Assembly: GCA_900545715.1 (NCBI GenBank) | Contig: URAJ01000032.1 | Span: forward strand, 1 to 25,285 | DNA: 25,285 nucleotides | Direction of reading: 5' to 3' | DNA from: an uncultured Opitutales bacterium | Lineage (GTDB): Bacteria; Verrucomicrobiota; Verrucomicrobiia; Opitutales; Intestinicryptomonadaceae | Shown here: positions 8,556-16,094 of the stretch, piece by piece | How positions within the stretch are numbered: position 1 is the stretch's first letter | Layout: each line of letters starts with the position of its first letter | The notes under the pieces: generated by a model | What the model was told of the DNA's origin: nothing | Databases searched by the model: none | The model's input: only the letters and a program-made list of their open reading frames with translations | Made by a program: the position numbers and the translations under genes

Positions 8556-9277
8556 ACGAGTTCTTTTTCGAGATTTATTTGAAGAGAGCGCAATAGGTTT
8601 GCGAGGGCGATAGAGTCTTCTCGCGGGAGGTTGCCTATTGCTTTAAAAAAGTAGTCTATTTCAATCTGCCTTATTTTAGATTCAAGAAGCTCTAATTTTT
8701 TTGTTTTGGAAAGAATGATGTTTCTGGAATCGCAAGTTGAGCGGGATTTGCATATAAAGCCGTGGCGGACAAGCCGTGCGACGGATTGGGAAGCGAGACT
8801 TTTTGAAATTTTGAATGTTTTTATAAGATCTTTAAGCATAATATCGCCCTCCGCCTCCGCGAGAAAACGCAGTATTTCAATTTGCCCGACGCTTAACCCG
8901 TAAAGGCGGTGGTTATCTTTGTGCGCTACAAATCTTCTCATTTTTTCCGCGCACGCATTACTTGTCACATCATTAAAATTTTTTCCAACGTTTGTTGGTT
9001 CAGTTCCCCCATTAGGCAAAAATTTAGTATCTACGCAAATCACATCACTCTTTTTTAGCTTTGAGGGAATTTCGCCCTCGTATATCCTGAAACTTGATTC
9101 AACCGTAATTGAATCTACCTTGTCTTTATCTATCCCGGCATCATTAAATTCATCTTGAAGTATTTCTTTTACTTCTTGGCTATACATTTTCCCATTATGA
9201 ATTTTTGCCTCTCTTATTACCACTACGCTTTTTGATATCTTACTGCCATAAATAGCAATATTGTTATTGTCAGACAA
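8552..9277 (-). CDS. MarR-family regulator with an unusual AT-rich N-terminal extension
   Basis: Residues about 113-241 form a complete MarR regulator: a first helix (MRRFVAHKDNH), LSVGQIEILRFLAEAE, a winged helix (KDLIKTFKISKSLASQSVARLVRHGF) and a C-terminal dimer helix. MarR proteins are about 140-150 residues, but this frame has 241. The extra ~112 residues look like real protein, resemble no regulator domain that I know, and are AT-rich like the Rhs island next door, while the MarR part has the host composition. The only upstream start is a TTG at 9277, just after a stop and inside a perfect palindrome. Internal starts are ATG 9187, GTG 8968 or ATG 8941. I suspect an island insertion at about 8960 created a chimera. 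The stop overlaps the adaptor start, so it heads the efflux operon and probably represses it. Confidence 0.7.
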   Translation of the reverse strand: MSDNNNIAIYGSKISKSVVVIREAKIHNGKMYSQEVKEILQDEFNDAGIDKDKVDSITVESSFRIYEGEIPSKLKKSDVICVDTKFLPNGGTEPTNVGKNFNDVTSNACAEKMRRFVAHKDNHRLYGLSVGQIEILRFLAEAEGDIMLKDLIKTFKISKSLASQSVARLVRHGFICKSRSTCDSRNIILSKTKKLELLESKIRQIEIDYFFKAIGNLPREDSIALANLLRSLQINLEKELV

Positions 9278-9281
9278 TAAC
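9263..9281. promoter_or_regulatory. Perfect 19-bp palindrome at the head of the marR-efflux operon, probable operator
   Basis: GTTATTGTC (9263-9271), one A, then GACAATAAC (9273-9281) is a perfect 9+1+9 inverted repeat. It covers the only far-upstream start codon (TTG at 9277) of the MarR frame. MarR dimers bind palindromes of about this size in their own promoters. No T-run follows on either strand, so a terminator is unlikely. If it is an operator, translation probably starts downstream, for example at 9187 or 8941. Confidence 0.45.
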
Positions 9282-9362
9282 TAGAATATTTCCAAATATT
9301 TAAATGTCAACTTCAAGTAATAAGTTTTTAAATAATCTTATCCTTTCCATTAACATCGCTAT

Positions 9363-10769
9363 TTACTCTATATGCTTTAAAGTAAAATTTTCTTTCCAAG
9401 TTCCGTCATATCCGAGTATTTCTTCTTTTATCTTTCTTCCATTATCAGAAATTATCCACCTCAATTTTTGCGCTTTCCCTACCATTTGCCTATTGTCGTA
9501 TTCTTTATATTCAGTCTTCCAATATATTTTGCTCTCAGGGGTACCATTTTTAGGGAAGTCTATATGATAAACAGAAAGATACCATGTTGTAAGAAACCCC
9601 TTTTTTGTTTCTTCAATTACCTCATTTAACTTTATATAATATATTCTTGATTCGTTAATATTGGGGAAAATGAAAATTAAAGGCTTAACTGTCTTTTTAC
9701 CGTCAATTTTAATTTCCGGAAGAAGCACAAATTTAGTACATGGGTTCTTTTTCCTGGCACTTTCATCGCACAACATATAATTCATCCGATAATAAGAAAT
9801 ATCTATTCCGCCAAATTCTAAAACGTAATCCCTAAATAAAAAATTTTCACGAATTGGAAAATTAAACATTGATGCTATCCCATGATTAGAAACTGCACTT
9901 ATATTTGTTATATATCTTCGGTCATCTCTATAAGTCCATTTACCCCTAAAAGATTCTATGAATCTGCGCATATTAGTAATTTTTTTATATTCTTCAGATA
10001 AATAACTTTTGTCCCCGCTTAAAAATTTCTTATATTCTTCTATAAAATCATCATAAACTAATCTATCATTTGATTTATACAATGATGAATAATACAACCA
10101 GTAAAAATCAATAGATTCAGATACTATTTTATCTAAATTTTCCTCGTTCGATTTCTTAAATACTACATCTTCAACATAAGGATCTTTCCCCCATCCTCCC
10201 CATCCTCCATATATATCTCCTGCAATGACGTTAAGATTGCCATTTGTTAGAGTTATATTTATAAATCTATCGGATTTTCCCTCCTGCAAAGGGATATCTT
10301 GACCAATATAATATAAATTACCAAATAACCCTTCCGGGACTATATCCATTGGAGAAATTCTTCCAGTTAGTTTTGATAGATTAAAATCATGAAATGAGAT
10401 GTTGTATTCTCTATATAAAAATCTTTTAAAAAATTCATCATACTCGATGAAAGACAACTCAGAAAACGAATAGTTATAAGATAATTGATACGCATTCAAT
10501 ATAGAATCATCAAATTTATTGATCATGTATGATCTAATATATATGCTATCATCTAATTTTTGTATGGATTTATAAAATTGAGATATGGACTCTGCGTAGA
10601 GATGCGTATCTTTATCTAATTCTGCATTTAACTTTATTTCAATTTTTGAGCTTATCCAATCTCCTCGCAGAGAATTAAAAAAATCATTATTTAATATTGT
10701 TGACGCATGTAAAGATATTGTGTTTGTCAAAACCAATCCCAGGGATATTATATATTTAATATTATTCAT
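9363..10769 (-). CDS. Exported protein of unknown function, likely immunity or partner of the second Rhs tip
   Basis: This 468-residue protein starts 2 bases after the stop of the Rhs tip at 10772-11758, so it is almost certainly co-translated with it. Residues 1-22 form a signal peptide (MNNIKYIISLGLVL, ending LHAS). The mature protein is Tyr- and Asn-rich with low Ala, as expected from the AT-rich DNA. Two similar short openings, NSLRGDWISSK (about 33-43) and ESFRGKWTYRD (about 272-282), hint at two related beta-rich domains. A Gly/Trp motif, GGWGGWGKDP, lies near 190-200. I do not recognise a family. In Rhs loci the gene directly after the toxin tip normally encodes its immunity protein; a signal peptide would mean protection acts outside the cytoplasm. 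At 468 residues it is large for immunity, so a secreted helper or second effector is also possible. Confidence 0.65.
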   Translation of the reverse strand: MNNIKYIISLGLVLTNTISLHASTILNNDFFNSLRGDWISSKIEIKLNAELDKDTHLYAESISQFYKSIQKLDDSIYIRSYMINKFDDSILNAYQLSYNYSFSELSFIEYDEFFKRFLYREYNISFHDFNLSKLTGRISPMDIVPEGLFGNLYYIGQDIPLQEGKSDRFINITLTNGNLNVIAGDIYGGWGGWGKDPYVEDVVFKKSNEENLDKIVSESIDFYWLYYSSLYKSNDRLVYDDFIEEYKKFLSGDKSYLSEEYKKITNMRRFIESFRGKWTYRDDRRYITNISAVSNHGIASMFNFPIRENFLFRDYVLEFGGIDISYYRMNYMLCDESARKKNPCTKFVLLPEIKIDGKKTVKPLIFIFPNINESRIYYIKLNEVIEETKKGFLTTWYLSVYHIDFPKNGTPESKIYWKTEYKEYDNRQMVGKAQKLRWIISDNGRKIKEEILGYDGTWKENFTLKHIE

Positions 10770-10771
10770 GA

Positions 10772-11758
10772 TTAGAATGCATCTATTTTTGACGTAGTTG
10801 GACTTTTTGCAATATCTTTAGCTTTAGGAGCATTTCCATTTTTATCTTTTATTTGATCAAGTGTTTTAGCGCTTTTAGATATAAATTTCTTATCATGTGA
10901 ATCATTTTTTGTTTGTGAATATGCTGACCATTTATCTTGCGTTTGATTTTTTATATCACCATAATATTCATGTTGTTTATCGTCCCAATCCGCAACAGTT
11001 ACATCTGTCTCATAAAAGCCATAATCATTTGGTGATCCTGAATATAATGCAGGTCTTACAGAAATTTCTATTTCATCCTCATTACTAACAATATTCATAT
11101 AATTACCTTCATCTTGTAAAAATCCTTTTATTTTTAAATTGTTTACATATCGTTCCCCATTTTTTTCAGTGGTATTTTCCTTTGATATTTTATTTGCTAC
11201 TACTACCGAATCTCTTAATTTAATCTTACCATCAAAATCTTTTACAACTATATCTATTTGTACAGCTATAAAATCTTTGTCTATATTTACCGGAGTATCA
11301 CACGATCCTAAAAAGGCAATCCATATATTTGGAACCCCAGGATTTACCTTTCTATGCCAAATTCCTCCATCTCTCATTTCTTTTTGTGGAGATCTAGGGT
11401 AATTCTGAACTGCCCAATCTAATCCATAGGGATCGAATCTGCCCCATGGGTTGTTGCCGCAATAGATGTAGCAATTTAAACCGTCTATGTATTCCAGCGG
11501 ATCGGGAGATATAAAACGCATTAATTTTAGATACCTATATCTCCGCCCTTCGTTCACAAATCCGTCTTCAACACGCTTTGTGTTGTTCATAAACTTGTCC
11601 GCTGGCTGCGTGCCGCTTGATCCTTCTATATCACCATTACCTAGGTATCTAAGCTCCGATAATATGCTCCCTCCAGAATCCGTCGTCGCTACTATGTCTC
11701 CGCGCAAATTGTAATGCTTATAGTTTAGCCCGCTACTGTCCGCATCCTCTGCGTACAA
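10772..11758 (-). CDS. Orphan Rhs C-terminal tip with an unknown toxin domain
   Basis: The first ~112 residues are the end of an Rhs core: RGDIVATTD, the YRYLKLMRFISPDPLEYIDG block, then YCGNNPWGRFDPYGL, the conserved motif at which Rhs proteins release their toxin tip. Residues about 113-328 are the variable toxin: DWAVQNYPRSPQ, then a beta-rich middle and a Lys/Asp-rich tail. I see no known nuclease, deaminase or ADP-ribosylation signature. There is no proper start: the frame opens after a TAG and the only early start is TTG at 11758, in the middle of the core. The 340-bp core segment is repeated almost exactly at 13172-13511. This is the layout of a displaced, probably silent tip that could be activated by recombination into a full-length rhs gene, which is not in this window. 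Confidence 0.8.
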   Translation of the reverse strand: MYAEDADSSGLNYKHYNLRGDIVATTDSGGSILSELRYLGNGDIEGSSGTQPADKFMNNTKRVEDGFVNEGRRYRYLKLMRFISPDPLEYIDGLNCYIYCGNNPWGRFDPYGLDWAVQNYPRSPQKEMRDGGIWHRKVNPGVPNIWIAFLGSCDTPVNIDKDFIAVQIDIVVKDFDGKIKLRDSVVVANKISKENTTEKNGERYVNNLKIKGFLQDEGNYMNIVSNEDEIEISVRPALYSGSPNDYGFYETDVTVADWDDKQHEYYGDIKNQTQDKWSAYSQTKNDSHDKKFISKSAKTLDQIKDKNGNAPKAKDIAKSPTTSKIDAF

Positions 11759-11760
11759 TA
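11421..11760 (-). repeat. 340-bp direct repeat, Rhs core, copy 2
   Basis: This segment matches 13172-13511 at a constant offset of 1751 bases. I count about 7 mismatches, all within the first ~55 bases (by plus-strand coordinate); the rest appears identical. It encodes the conserved Rhs core up to the PYGL motif. Such shared cores let toxin tips be exchanged by homologous recombination, and the near-identity suggests recent duplication or gene conversion. Confidence 0.93.
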
Positions 11761-11804
11761 CACCTCTAAGACGCTACAAATATAGTAATAGGATAGAAAA
11801 AATA

Positions 11805-12530
11805 CTATTTTTTGTTTCTTATATTTTTGTAATGTTCATCAATTATTTCATTAACTCTATTTTCTATTTTTTCTGATAATTCTTTGTCACTTTCTATTGT
11901 TGATGTATCGAGAGTCATTACTAATGAACCATACCAATACGCATAAAAGAAATTTAAAGCCGCATTTTTCGCAATTCTATCGTTATCATTAGAAAATAAA
12001 AAGTCGCTGTCTGGATATATCGATAATTGTGGTCTTTCAAAATAAGATGTGAACTGTTTTTTCCCATCAAAGTAAGTTGCTATAATCAACTTATCGTAGT
12101 AGATTTTCTTCTTTATTATTCTTGATAAACTAACCATAACTTCATCTTTTGTCGCACGACCAATAAATAACGCCATATTATTAAAAATATAATCAGGCAT
12201 AGGATATATATTATCTTTATCCTTAATATGATTTATGTTTGAAGAATCAGATATTATGAGATATTCTAGTGGGACTCCGATTGGCTCATGCAACTTCTTC
12301 GATATTAAAATATATTTTATACCTTTTTTTTCAAAATTTTTTGACAACCATTCATCTGAAAACTTTACATTAAATTCTGATTTCCGGAAACGATCTATTT
12401 CGGAAGCAAATTTTTTTTGAGCCGCATTTTCTTTATATTTTGGATTGTATACTTTCATATATCTCTGCGGATCGCTATACAACAAAGAGAAACCCGCTAA
12501 AAAAAATAATATGAATATTTTTATTTTCAT
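11805..12530 (-). CDS. Exported protein, likely immunity to the HExxH Rhs tip
   Basis: This 241-residue protein starts at an ATG at 12530 with a good ribosome-binding site (GAGG, 5 bases before). It begins with a signal peptide (MKIKIFILFFLAGFSLLYS) and is Lys-, Ile- and Tyr-rich afterwards, with no cysteine and no motif that I recognise. The gene lies 38 bases after the end of the toxin frame at 12569 on the same strand, the position of the immunity gene in Rhs and contact-inhibition loci. The signal peptide implies that it acts in the periplasm or envelope, which would fit a protease toxin attacking there. It does not visibly resemble the other immunity candidate at 9363-10769, as expected when different toxins are carried. 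Immunity is inferred from position only. Confidence 0.68.
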   Translation of the reverse strand: MKIKIFILFFLAGFSLLYSDPQRYMKVYNPKYKENAAQKKFASEIDRFRKSEFNVKFSDEWLSKNFEKKGIKYILISKKLHEPIGVPLEYLIISDSSNINHIKDKDNIYPMPDYIFNNMALFIGRATKDEVMVSLSRIIKKKIYYDKLIIATYFDGKKQFTSYFERPQLSIYPDSDFLFSNDNDRIAKNAALNFFYAYWYGSLVMTLDTSTIESDKELSEKIENRVNEIIDEHYKNIRNKK

Positions 12531-12568
12531 TGCTGCCTCATTTTTTATTTCTAATTTTTATTAACTCG

Positions 12569-13724
12569 TTACGCTTTCTCATCCGTTTCTGAGATTGTTT
12601 TTTTTTCATAATCTTGCATTTTTTGGAAAATTTTTTCAAAAAGCTCGGGATTATCAACTTTCCCTAGTTTTTCAGTTATATACTGATCTACATCATACGC
12701 TATACGTTCCGGTTCACCAACTGATCTATTATACTTATTTTGCTCATCTAATGCTCTCGATTCTCTTTTAGTAATACGTTCTCCAGTATCTCGAGTTATT
12801 TCTATATCACCATCTTTTATTTTATCAACATCATCTATTTTGTGTTGTGATTCATGTACAAACTGAGACTCTACAGAAACTTTACCTATCTGTGCATTTC
12901 CCTTTCCATTGTCAATTAGATAACCTTCATTATTTTTTGCATCATCTACACTTATACGTATTACGTTTTTTTCGGATATATATTCATTTCTATTTTTCTC
13001 ATCGCCCAAAAGCCATGTGAAACTTCTATCCTAACATTTATGTCATCACTATTATTTATTCTATAAAATGCCGAATTTTTACCCTTTCCATAATTATTTC
13101 TTGATATATTTTCGATTATATTTTCAACATATGCACGATCTTCTTCGTTCAAATAACTTAAATCATAATATAATCCATAAGTATCGAATCTGCCCCATGG
13201 GTTGTTGCCACAATAGGCGTAACAATTTAACCCGTCTATGTATTCCAGCGGATCGGGAGATATAAAACGCATTAATTTTAGATACCTATATCTCCGCCCT
13301 TCGTTCACAAATCCGTCTTCAACACGCTTTGTGTTGTTCATAAACTTGTCCGCTGGCTGCGTGCCGCTTGATCCTTCTATATCACCATTACCTAGGTATC
13401 TAAGCTCCGATAATATGCTCCCTCCAGAATCCGTCGTCGCTACTATGTCTCCGCGCAAATTGTAATGCTTATAGTTTAGCCCGCTACTGTCCGCATCCTC
13501 TGCGTACAATAACCCTCCTACGCCGCCGCCCATATCCAAACCGCGATAAAACCTTAGCGTATTGCCTTCATCCTTCTCCAATACTGATGTACCACCGAAT
13601 AACTCATTCTCACCGTCTCTACATTTTCCCCGTCAGGCAATTCGCGCTCTATCCTCCCCATTAATCTTCCGCGATAGTCGTACTCATATTCTATTATCCG
13701 CTCTTCATTCTCTATTTTTATCAT
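12569..13724 (-). pseudogene. Rhs C-terminal tip with HExxH metallopeptidase toxin domain, broken by frameshifts
   Basis: Three frames make up one Rhs remnant. From 13724 to about 13605 an Rhs-type repeat is readable (IEYEYDYRGRLMGRIE); this frame then derails and stops at 13554. A second frame (from about 13620; first start TTG 13581) carries FYRGLDMGGGVGGLLYAED and the core down to NPWGRFDTYGL, where the usual DPxG proline is Thr, then enters the toxin domain and stops at 12961. A third frame resumes at about 13009 (GDEKNRNEYISEKN) and runs to 12569. Adding one base to the T-run opposite 13008-13011 joins the last two frames (SHGFLGDEKN). The third frame has HESQH at 12842-12856 inside QFVHESQHKIDD, and RESRALDEQN about 25 residues later, as in gluzincin zinc peptidases (inference). 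The breaks suggest an inactive, displaced tip. Confidence 0.75.
13172..13511 (-). repeat. 340-bp direct repeat, Rhs core, copy 1
   Basis: This is the partner of the repeat at 11421-11760. The match stops abruptly at its upstream end (13512 onward), where copy 1 continues into Rhs-like GGVGG sequence but copy 2 does not, so copy 2 was probably derived by capture of just this segment plus a new tip. Confidence 0.93.
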
Positions 13725-13827
13725 TCTTTAAAGTTCTTATTAGGTTTTCGAGTGTATTTATTATATTTATCATAGTTTACTTACCTCCAGGAATTTCATC
13801 TGTTTTTTCGGATACGCCTTCTTTCAT
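13705..13827 (-). other. Two very short reading frames with good ribosome-binding sites ahead of the Rhs remnant
   Basis: On the minus strand an ATG at 13827 (GGAG about 10 bases before) opens a 16-codon frame ending at 13777, and an ATG at 13773 (perfect GGAGG at 13788-13784, 10 bases before) opens a 22-codon frame (MINIINTLENLIRTLKNDK) ending at 13705 inside the Rhs remnant. They may be leader peptides, or the cut-down start of an ancestral gene whose middle was deleted. The GGAGG is the strongest ribosome-binding site in the island, so something was probably translated here. No function assigned. Confidence 0.3.
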
Positions 13828-14298
13828 GAATGCGCACTCCTGAGTTTTTCATCGGCTCACTTAAAAAATAACTATTAGTATAAAACATAATATGTGTATA
13901 AGTCGAAAAATCCAAAAACTTAATATATATTTATATATAAATATATAGCGAAGTAAAGATAAAAATATTCTTTTTATTGCAAAAAATATTGCAAGGAAGG
14001 TATTAGAAAATATTTATATGCCGACAGATTTTTCATCCTATTCCATTTTTTATTTGAGGATTGCCTTAGAAATGAATGGATTAGGCAATATAAATTGTAA
14101 GAAGAACTTTCGCTCTATAAAAAAGCTTTCTTTCAAAAAGACGTATTCTTCTCTATAAGTATATAAATTTCCACCACAGAGGGCTTAAATCCAACGCGCT
14201 TTGCGACGTGTCTTTTAAAGCATTTGACTCAATAGAAACCTTTATTTAAATATACCTTTAATTGTGCAACAATTCTATTAAAGCGCCGTTCCTCGCGC
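13828..14298. other. AT-rich intergenic region, 471 bp, no gene seen
   Basis: This is one of the most AT-rich stretches of the window. I see no reading frame of substance and no RNA gene that I can name. It contains a perfect 24-bp AT palindrome at 13924-13947, and two TTGCAA palindromes 6 bases apart near 13978-13995. It separates the Rhs island from the helicase/IbrA/IbrB cassette and may carry the promoter of the Rhs remnant or an old junction between two acquired elements. Confidence 0.55.
13924..13947. repeat. Perfect 24-bp AT palindrome
   Basis: The 24 bases read the same on both strands (TATATATTTATA and its reverse complement). It lies in the gap between two acquired regions. It could be a cruciform-prone site, a regulator site or chance in AT-rich DNA. 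Confidence 0.4.
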
Positions 14299-14811
14299 TC
14301 ACTCCCATGACATAGAAAATTCTTCGTCTTTAAAAAGCGCCGCAAGCCCCGTAATTTGCTTTAACCTTAAAATCTCGTCGGCGCTCATTCCCAAGTGTTT
14401 TGAAATCCATGCGTCGGATTTCCCAAGCTCGGAGAGTTCGGCCACGATATTGCTCATTAAATCCACGTCGTGAGAGCCCCTCGCACGGTTGTGCCTTATT
14501 GTCGAGGCTATGCGCTCGCCAAGCGGCCTGTCGATTACCGAAACAGGCAGCATACCGTTCTCCCTATCATAGATATCCTTATAATTTTTCATTATGAGAT
14601 ACCGGTGAAATCCGTCCACTATTTCATAGACATCTTTGTCCGCTATATAGTAGCAAACAACCGGCTGCGTGTAGCCGTCCTCCTTTATGGAAAGATACAG
14701 CAGCTTCATTTCAGGCGGCGCAACCTTATTTGGGTTATACGAATTTGCCTGCACCTTCTCCAAAGGAACGGCTTTTACTTTGTAAACCGGACTCTCATAA
14801 GTTTTTTTCAT
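14299..14811 (-). CDS. IbrB-like ParB-fold protein
   Basis: This 170-residue protein has a ParB/sulfiredoxin-type N-terminal domain: VPLEKVQANSYNPNKV (about 14-29), a segment with EDGYTQPVVC, then the family hallmark VDGFHRY at about 65-71, and NRARGSHDVD (about 113-122), which resembles the NxxRGxH motif of IbrB-like proteins. The C-terminal part (SDAWISKHLGMSADEILRLKQITG) looks like a helix-turn-helix. IbrB was described in E. coli with IbrA as an activator pair for eib genes and is common on phages and islands; the biochemical activity is not settled. The start overlaps the stop of the IbrA-like gene by 4 bases, so the two are co-translated. It is the last gene of the cassette. A chromosome-partition role is unlikely, since the protein is short and has no ParA partner. 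Confidence 0.82.
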   Translation of the reverse strand: MKKTYESPVYKVKAVPLEKVQANSYNPNKVAPPEMKLLYLSIKEDGYTQPVVCYYIADKDVYEIVDGFHRYLIMKNYKDIYDRENGMLPVSVIDRPLGERIASTIRHNRARGSHDVDLMSNIVAELSELGKSDAWISKHLGMSADEILRLKQITGLAALFKDEEFSMSWE

Positions 14812-16094
14812 AAATTCCTATATTTTTCTATCAATTGTTTCATTCGCTCCTGCTGGTGTTTCGTCTGAGAAAAGCTCAGACCCACGCATATGTAGTCGTT
14901 TTTCAAAATGCATGCGCACATTCTTCTCCAAGTCGGAGCAAGCTTTTTTTGCTCAAGCCCATTGTCGAGGCAATCGGGAATGCGCTTGTACCTGACTATC
15001 GTTTCAAGATAAGGGGATTTTTTGTCGGTCGCGACAGCCTCCGGAGGGAGTTCCTTCAAGCTCTCTTCGTCAACCGGAGATCCTTTTCGATACCACCATA
15101 GCATAAACTTTTTAAACTTTTTCCTATAATGGTTTGCCATTTCTTTTGGGAGGGTCGCAAGAAGCATTTTGCAATAGCTTTTCCACGTGTGCCCCTTTGG
15201 CAGCTTTACTTTTCTGTATCCGAGTATCCTATTGCCGCAATATATATTGCCAAAATTTGCACCGCTTACGCGGTTGACAACCTTCGCCCAAGTCGCAGGC
15301 TCAATTACCCTGTACAGGTTTAAGCCTATTCTCTGGTCGTCGCCGTACGGCTGGCATATCCGTTGGGAAGCCAACGGCACGCCTGCCTTATAAAACTGGT
15401 CGTAGAGCGGATTGTATTTCCATCCGAGCTTCGCATTACCAATCCATACGTCCCTGACATTCCAGTCGTATATAGGATATACGTTGTAAAATTCTCCGCT
15501 AATTTTAGTAGTCCAGTTTTTACCGCACATTTTACCTTTAATGCGGTTTTTTATAGTTCTATACCGGTTTAAACTTTCGTCCGAGCGTATTCCCACAAGG
15601 CACGCTGTTTTTTTGCCGTTTGAATACCATTTCCCAAATTCGGGGACAAATTCTTCAAACTCCATCTGTTTTCTGAAAAACGGGAAAGGATTATTTTTTT
15701 CTGTAATCACGCCTGGAAAATCCGGATATTCGCGAACCCATTTATCTCTATTGTCGATGTCCCAGCAAGTCCAGAACGGCTGGAAAACGCTTACTGAGTT
15801 TCTCAAATTTAGCGGCAGGCAAACCCAATATACATCGAGATATTCCGCGTTATCCAAGAGAATTTCTCTTATAAAATTTATGGTGGCGCTATACTGCCCT
15901 TCCAAATCGAGAAATAGTATGCCGAGTTTCCGCTTTTCGCGATGTTCGCGCATATAATCCAAAGCCAAATTTAGCACTACAGAACTATCTTTCCCACCTG
16001 AAAAAGACACATAAACTTTCTCAAAGTTTTCAAATACGAATTTTATACGCTCTTTTGCCGCTTCGTAAACGTTTTTGTCTTGGTATTTTTTCAA
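14808..16094 (-). CDS. IbrA-like PAPS-reductase-family protein (DUF3440)
   Basis: This 428-residue protein has the PP-loop of the adenine nucleotide alpha-hydrolase family, VSFSGGKDSS at about 29-38, which binds ATP or PAPS. A second signature, GIRSDESLNRYR (about 169-180), and the acidic FLDLEGQYS are typical of the IbrA/DUF3440 branch. The C-terminal half is basic and Trp/Tyr-rich with several cysteines, including RRMCACIL near the end. True PAPS reductases have about 240-260 residues, so the C-terminal ~170 residues are a family-specific addition. The start overlaps the helicase stop by 4 bases and the stop overlaps the IbrB-like start by 4 bases. DndC of DNA phosphorothioation belongs to the same superfamily, which makes a nucleic-acid modification role thinkable, but no DndD/E or cysteine desulfurase is nearby. 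Confidence 0.87.
   Translation of the reverse strand: MKKYQDKNVYEAAKERIKFVFENFEKVYVSFSGGKDSSVVLNLALDYMREHREKRKLGILFLDLEGQYSATINFIREILLDNAEYLDVYWVCLPLNLRNSVSVFQPFWTCWDIDNRDKWVREYPDFPGVITEKNNPFPFFRKQMEFEEFVPEFGKWYSNGKKTACLVGIRSDESLNRYRTIKNRIKGKMCGKNWTTKISGEFYNVYPIYDWNVRDVWIGNAKLGWKYNPLYDQFYKAGVPLASQRICQPYGDDQRIGLNLYRVIEPATWAKVVNRVSGANFGNIYCGNRILGYRKVKLPKGHTWKSYCKMLLATLPKEMANHYRKKFKKFMLWWYRKGSPVDEESLKELPPEAVATDKKSPYLETIVRYKRIPDCLDNGLEQKKLAPTWRRMCACILKNDYICVGLSFSQTKHQQERMKQLIEKYRNL

Noticed and set aside
13828..14298. CRISPR array or tRNA gene in the AT-rich gap
   Set aside because: There are no regularly spaced repeats and no cloverleaf with the T-loop consensus.
14299..14811. Plasmid or chromosome partition ParB
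   Set aside because: The protein is short and IbrB-like, there is no ParA partner, and I see no parS-like repeats.
14299..16094. DNA phosphorothioation (Dnd/Ssp) system
   Set aside because: The PP-loop protein is of the IbrA/DUF3440 type, not DndC, and no DndD, DndE, SspD or cysteine desulfurase gene is present.
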